This document shows, piece after piece, positions 13,934-17,015 of a stretch of DNA of 17,015 bases. Where the stretch lies: the NCBI GenBank assembly GCA_016929365.1, contig JAFGIZ010000060.1, forward strand, positions 1-17,015. The letters run 5' to 3'. The translations under genes and the position numbers were made by a program. The notes beneath the pieces were generated by a model. That model ran no database searches. It was not told where the DNA came from and saw only the letters and a program-made list of their open reading frames with translations. The stretch is from Lentisphaerota bacterium. GTDB taxonomy: Bacteria > Verrucomicrobiota > Kiritimatiellia > UBA8416 > JAFGIZ01. The stretch's first letter is position 1. Each line of letters begins with the position of its first letter.

Positions 13934-14434
13934 ATGATCAGTGACGCCATGACCGACGCCTTGAACACACAGGTCAACGCGGAATGGTATTCCGCTTATT
14001 TATACCTCGCCATGTCCGCCCAGTGCGCCGATATGGGGCTGAAAGGCGGCGCGGCCTGGTTTGAAGCCCAGGCCCGCGAGGAAATCGAGCACGGCCTGCG
14101 TATCTACAAATACGTGCAGAGCCAGGGCCGGAAAGCGGTTCTCGCCGCGATCGACGGGCCGCCGACGGAATTCGATTCGCTGAAGGCGATGTTCGAAGCG
14201 TCGCTCGAGCACGAGAAGAAGGTCACGGGCCTGATCAACGCACTCGTGGATCAGGCCAGGTCGGAAAACGACCATGCCACGGAGATTTTCCTGCAGTGGT
14301 TCGTGACCGAACAGGTCGAGGAAGAGGAGAACGTCAACGACATCCTCGCCCGGATCGAGCTCGGCGGCGACACCGGCGGCCCGCTGTTCATGCTGGATCG
14401 TTCGCTCGGCGCCCGGGGCGCCGGGGCGGCCTGA
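13934..14434 (+). CDS. ftnA: Bacterial ferritin (FtnA type)
   Basis: The 166-residue non-haem ferritin oxidises Fe2+ and stores iron in a 24-mer shell. Ferroxidase ligands are visible: Glu17 in NAEWYSAYLY, Glu50 and His53 in REEIEHGLRIYKY, a glutamate in EASLEHEKKVT and the FVTEQVEEE stretch near residue 125. The N-terminal MISDAMTDALNTQVNAE and overall length match bacterial ferritins rather than bacterioferritin (no haem methionine apparent). An AGGAGA ribosome binding site lies six bases before the ATG. It sits between rubrerythrin and dsbD with short gaps (45 and 9 bp), consistent with one transcript dealing with peroxide and free iron. The C-terminal tail RSLGARGAGAA is low-complexity. 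Confidence 0.96.
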   Translation: MISDAMTDALNTQVNAEWYSAYLYLAMSAQCADMGLKGGAAWFEAQAREEIEHGLRIYKYVQSQGRKAVLAAIDGPPTEFDSLKAMFEASLEHEKKVTGLINALVDQARSENDHATEIFLQWFVTEQVEEEENVNDILARIELGGDTGGPLFMLDRSLGARGAGAA

Positions 14435-14443
14435 GCCCGGCAC

Positions 14444-16012
14444 GTGAACGGCCTGCGCCTGCTCCTGGTCTGGCTGGCGGCCGCCGCCGCGTCGGCGGCG
14501 GCCGCGGCCGGCGATCCGTTCGCGGTACATGCGGCACTGGAGCCGCACGGGGCGGACACGTGGCACCTGACGGTCGCCCTCAGCGTGCCGGCCGGCCATT
14601 ACGTGTACGCCGAGTCGCTGGACGTGGCCGTTCCCCCGGCCTACCGGCTGCGTCCGCTCGCCGTTCCCGACCCGGTGCCGTACGACGACCCGTTCCAAGA
14701 GGCCCGCGTTGCGGTCTATACCCACGACACGGTCTTCGCCTACGCCGTTGCCGCGCGGCCCGGGCTGCCGCTCCCGGTCACCGTCCGCTACCAGGGCTGC
14801 AGTCCGACGCTTTGCTATCTGCCCGCCTCCCGCGAGTTCTCGCTGGAACCCGCGGCCGCGGCGCAGGGGAGCGCGAGCGAACCGGATGCCCCGTCCGTCC
14901 CGGCAACGGAGCTGCGGCTTGCCGCCCGCGAATCCGGCTACCTGCCGCCCGGCGCGTTTCTCGACTTTCTGGACCGCGTGGAAGCCGGCGCCGCCGGCCC
15001 GGCGCGGCTCGGCGGCAATCTGTGGCTGACGGTCGGGCTGATCCTGCTGGGCGGGCTGGCGCTCAATCTTACGCCGTGCGTCCTCCCGATGATCCCCGTC
15101 AACATCGCGGTCATCGGCGCCGGCGCGGCGGCGGGCTCCCGGCGGCGCGGCGCGGCGCTGGGCGCCGCGTACGGAGCCGGCATCGCCGCGGTCTATGGCG
15201 CGCTCGGGCTGCTCGTGGTGCTCACCGGCGCCACGTTCGGCGCGGTGAACGCCTCGCCGTGGTTCAACCTCGCCATCGGCATCCTGTTCCTGCTGCTGTC
15301 TCTCTCCATGTTCGGCGCGTTCCACATCGACTTCTCCCGCTTCCAGGCCCGCGTCGGCACGGGCGCGGCGCAGCGCAAGGGGAGCCTCGCGGCGGCGCTG
15401 GCGCTCGGCGGCGTCGCGGCCCTGCTGGCCGGGGCCTGCGTCGCGCCGGTCGTAATCTCCGTTCTCGTGCTGGCCGCGGACCTGTACGCACGCGGCCGGG
15501 CAGGCGGCCTCGTCCTGCCCTTCCTGCTGGGCCTGGGGATGGCCCTGCCCTGGCCGTTCGCCGGGGCGGGCCTTTCGTTTCTGCCCCGGCCCGGCCAATG
15601 GATGCGGCGCATCAACCTCGTTTTCGGCGTCATCATTCTCGGCTTCGGGGTCTGGTACCTGGTGCTGGGCGCGCGCCTGCTGCACGGCCGGCTCGATGCG
15701 GCGCCCGTCCCGGACACGGCGGCAGAGGAGGCGTCCGGGAACGGCTGGCTGACGTCCCTGCCCGACGCGCTGGAACGCGCCGCGCGCGAAGGCAAACCGG
15801 TCTTCATCGATTTCTGGGCCACCTGGTGCAAGAGCTGCCTGCAGATGGACAAGACGACCTTCCGCGACGCCGAGGTGCAGCGCCGCCTGAAGCGCTACGT
15901 CACGGTCAAGGTCCAGGCCGAAGACCCCTCCGACCCGGCCACCCGGGCGGTACTGGACCGCTACGGCGTGCTCGGCCTGCCGACCTACGTCATCCTGAAG
16001 CCTCGGGACTGA
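14444..16012 (+). CDS. dsbD: Thiol:disulfide interchange protein DsbD
   Basis: The 522-residue inner-membrane protein moves electrons from cytoplasmic thioredoxin to envelope proteins. It has a signal peptide (1-22), an N-terminal immunoglobulin-like alpha domain with YQGCSPTLCYLP (Cys119, Cys124), a membrane core from ~192 to ~412 with Cys212 (NLTPCVLPMIP) and Cys332 (AGACVAPVV), and a C-terminal thioredoxin domain with WATWCKSC (Cys462, Cys465) and the cis-Pro loop GLPTY. All six electron-relay cysteines are present. It is a little shorter than E. coli DsbD, mainly in the alpha domain and C-terminus. The start is GTG 14444, nine bases after the ferritin stop. Possible clients are the exported thioredoxin upstream and cytochrome c or peroxidase systems elsewhere. 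Confidence 0.94.
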   Translation: MNGLRLLLVWLAAAAASAAAAAGDPFAVHAALEPHGADTWHLTVALSVPAGHYVYAESLDVAVPPAYRLRPLAVPDPVPYDDPFQEARVAVYTHDTVFAYAVAARPGLPLPVTVRYQGCSPTLCYLPASREFSLEPAAAAQGSASEPDAPSVPATELRLAARESGYLPPGAFLDFLDRVEAGAAGPARLGGNLWLTVGLILLGGLALNLTPCVLPMIPVNIAVIGAGAAAGSRRRGAALGAAYGAGIAAVYGALGLLVVLTGATFGAVNASPWFNLAIGILFLLLSLSMFGAFHIDFSRFQARVGTGAAQRKGSLAAALALGGVAALLAGACVAPVVISVLVLAADLYARGRAGGLVLPFLLGLGMALPWPFAGAGLSFLPRPGQWMRRINLVFGVIILGFGVWYLVLGARLLHGRLDAAPVPDTAAEEASGNGWLTSLPDALERAAREGKPVFIDFWATWCKSCLQMDKTTFRDAEVQRRLKRYVTVKVQAEDPSDPATRAVLDRYGVLGLPTYVILKPRD

Positions 16013-16037
16013 GCCGCCGCGCACCCGCGCGCCGCGC

Positions 16038-17015
16038 TCAGGCGTACGCTTCCGGAACGTACGGGCCGCAACGCCGCTCCGCAAAAACGGGTCGCAGGCG
16101 GGCAAAGCGCTGCAGCCCTCCCTCCAGCGGTATCTCCGGCCACGCGTCGCCGATCAACGGCCGCGCGTAACGGACGAACGCGTCGGTCACGTCCGTCCGG
16201 TCCGGCGTGAGCCAGGCCTCCGGGAACGTCCGCTCGCTGTTGGCGACCGCCTCGAGCGGGACTTTGTCGTAGCGCACGGCATACGTTTCGCCCGGCTCGC
16301 GCAGGAGGGTCGCCATCCAGCCGTTCCCGTCCCGGGCGGCGATTTCCGCCGCCTTCAGCCCCACGTGAAACGCTTCCTCCATGTCCACCGTCGACATGTA
16401 GACCGCCGTGTCGCGCTGGTCCGTGCCGGCCGTGTTCCCGCGCGCCGCGCCGCGTGCGGCCAGGCCCCGTTCGTTGAGGTACGTCACCGCGGCCTGCTGC
16501 GCGGTGATCCCGCTCGACCCGAACTGAACATGTCCGAACGCGTCCCGGCGCGCCCCGATATCGCCCACGTCGAACCCCTCGCTCAACGCCACGATGCAGC
16601 GCCCGTGCTGTTTCAGCGCGTCGTTGACCCGGTCCGCCATGTCTTCGAGCGTCAAGCCCGACTCCGGCATGTAGATCTGCAGCGGCAGCCGCCGGTCGGG
16701 ATCGGCCAGACGCGCCGCGGCCGGGATGAACCCGATCTTGCGGCCCATCATCTGGATGACCAGCACCGGGTCCGACGGACACGACCCGGCGTTCTCCTCG
16801 TTGGCGTTCTGGATGCAGTATGCCCAGTAGCGCGCCACGGATCCGTATCCGGGGGTGTGATCGATCAGCCGGAACCCGGAATCCCCCACGTCGTTGTCGA
16901 TCGTTTTCGGTACGCCCGTCGCCACCAGGTCCAGGCCGGCCTCCCGGGCCAGTGCGCTGACCTTCTGCGCCGTATCCATCGAGTCGTTGCCGCCGTTGTA
17001 GAAGAAATAGCCGAT
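16038..17015 (-). CDS. Pyrophosphate-type 6-phosphofructokinase, partial (N-terminus beyond right edge)
   Basis: The visible 325 C-terminal residues start at IGYFFYNGGNDSMDTAQKV, the GGNDS phosphoryl-donor loop, where PPi- or atypical PFKs carry Asp/Ser instead of the GGDGS of ATP enzymes. PKTIDNDV (the substrate-side PxTIDND motif with the catalytic Asp), HTPGYGSVARY, QMMGRKIGFIPAAARLA (the MGR motif that binds fructose 6-phosphate) and IVALSEGFD follow in the expected order. It interconverts fructose 6-phosphate and fructose 1,6-bisphosphate, probably with PPi. The donor type is judged from the GGNDS loop and is not proven. The gene converges on dsbD with only 25 bases between stops and no clear terminator there. 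Its ~10 residues after GPYVPEA end at TGA 16038. Confidence 0.88.
   Translation of the reverse strand: MGYFFYNGGNDSMDTAQKVSALAREAGLDLVATGVPKTIDNDVGDSGFRLIDHTPGYGSVARYWAYCIQNANEENAGSCPSDPVLVIQMMGRKIGFIPAAARLADPDRRLPLQIYMPESGLTLEDMADRVNDALKQHGRCIVALSEGFDVGDIGARRDAFGHVQFGSSGITAQQAAVTYLNERGLAARGAARGNTAGTDQRDTAVYMSTVDMEEAFHVGLKAAEIAARDGNGWMATLLREPGETYAVRYDKVPLEAVANSERTFPEAWLTPDRTDVTDAFVRYARPLIGDAWPEIPLEGGLQRFARLRPVFAERRCGPYVPEAYA

Noticed and set aside
14000..16105. 701-codon minus-strand open frame opposite ferritin and dsbD
   Set aside because: Low-complexity Arg/Gly/Ala composition with no motif, opposite two clear genes.

Overview
The window is GC-rich (roughly two thirds by eye), tightly packed, and appears chromosomal. 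I see no tRNA, rRNA, CRISPR array, insertion sequence or phage gene. The gene set suggests an anaerobe or microaerophile: monomeric B12-dependent ribonucleotide reductase, B12-independent QueH, rubrerythrin with ferritin, a PTS enzyme I and a PPi-type phosphofructokinase. The exported thioredoxin with an FTGSDWCGWC active site is a type I associate with the Planctomycetota-Verrucomicrobiota-Kiritimatiellota group. That placement, perhaps Kiritimatiellota, is only an inference.

Left block, minus strand (1-5954): read in transcription order this is a class II ribonucleotide reductase, then a nonulosonic (sialic/legionaminic-type) acid cassette neuB-neuC-neuA, then an asparagine-synthetase-like gene cut by the left edge. 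The neu genes are overlapping or closely packed and have good ribosome binding sites. A candidate sigma-70 promoter with a palindrome in its spacer lies upstream of neuB. This cassette makes a CMP-activated nine-carbon acidic sugar for a surface glycan.

Middle block, plus strand (6060-10428): queH and a YhcC-like radical SAM gene form a short pair. Next comes a serine O-acetyltransferase (cysteine synthesis) whose candidate promoter sits so close to the ATG that the mRNA may be leaderless. Its stop overlaps by 4 bp the start of the most striking gene here. That gene joins a complete thioredoxin-type arsenate reductase domain (Cys11, Cys83, Cys90, Asp106) to a cysteine-bearing PAS domain, a sigma-54 AAA+ activator domain with GAFTGA, and a Fis-type helix-turn-helix.

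Right block, plus strand (10429-16012): the gap after the fusion gene holds three TGTCGC repeats about one helical turn apart, an AT-rich IHF-like site, and a -24/-12 promoter with exact GG-N10-GC spacing. Downstream are an 81-residue unknown protein, an exported thioredoxin, PTS enzyme I, rubrerythrin, ferritin and DsbD. The simplest reading is a thiol/oxidative/arsenate stress locus in which the fusion protein senses thiol or oxyanion state and switches on the neighbouring genes through sigma-54. The link is inferred from layout, and a hairpin region before ptsI may split the operon. A PPi-type phosphofructokinase on the minus strand converges on dsbD and is cut by the right edge.
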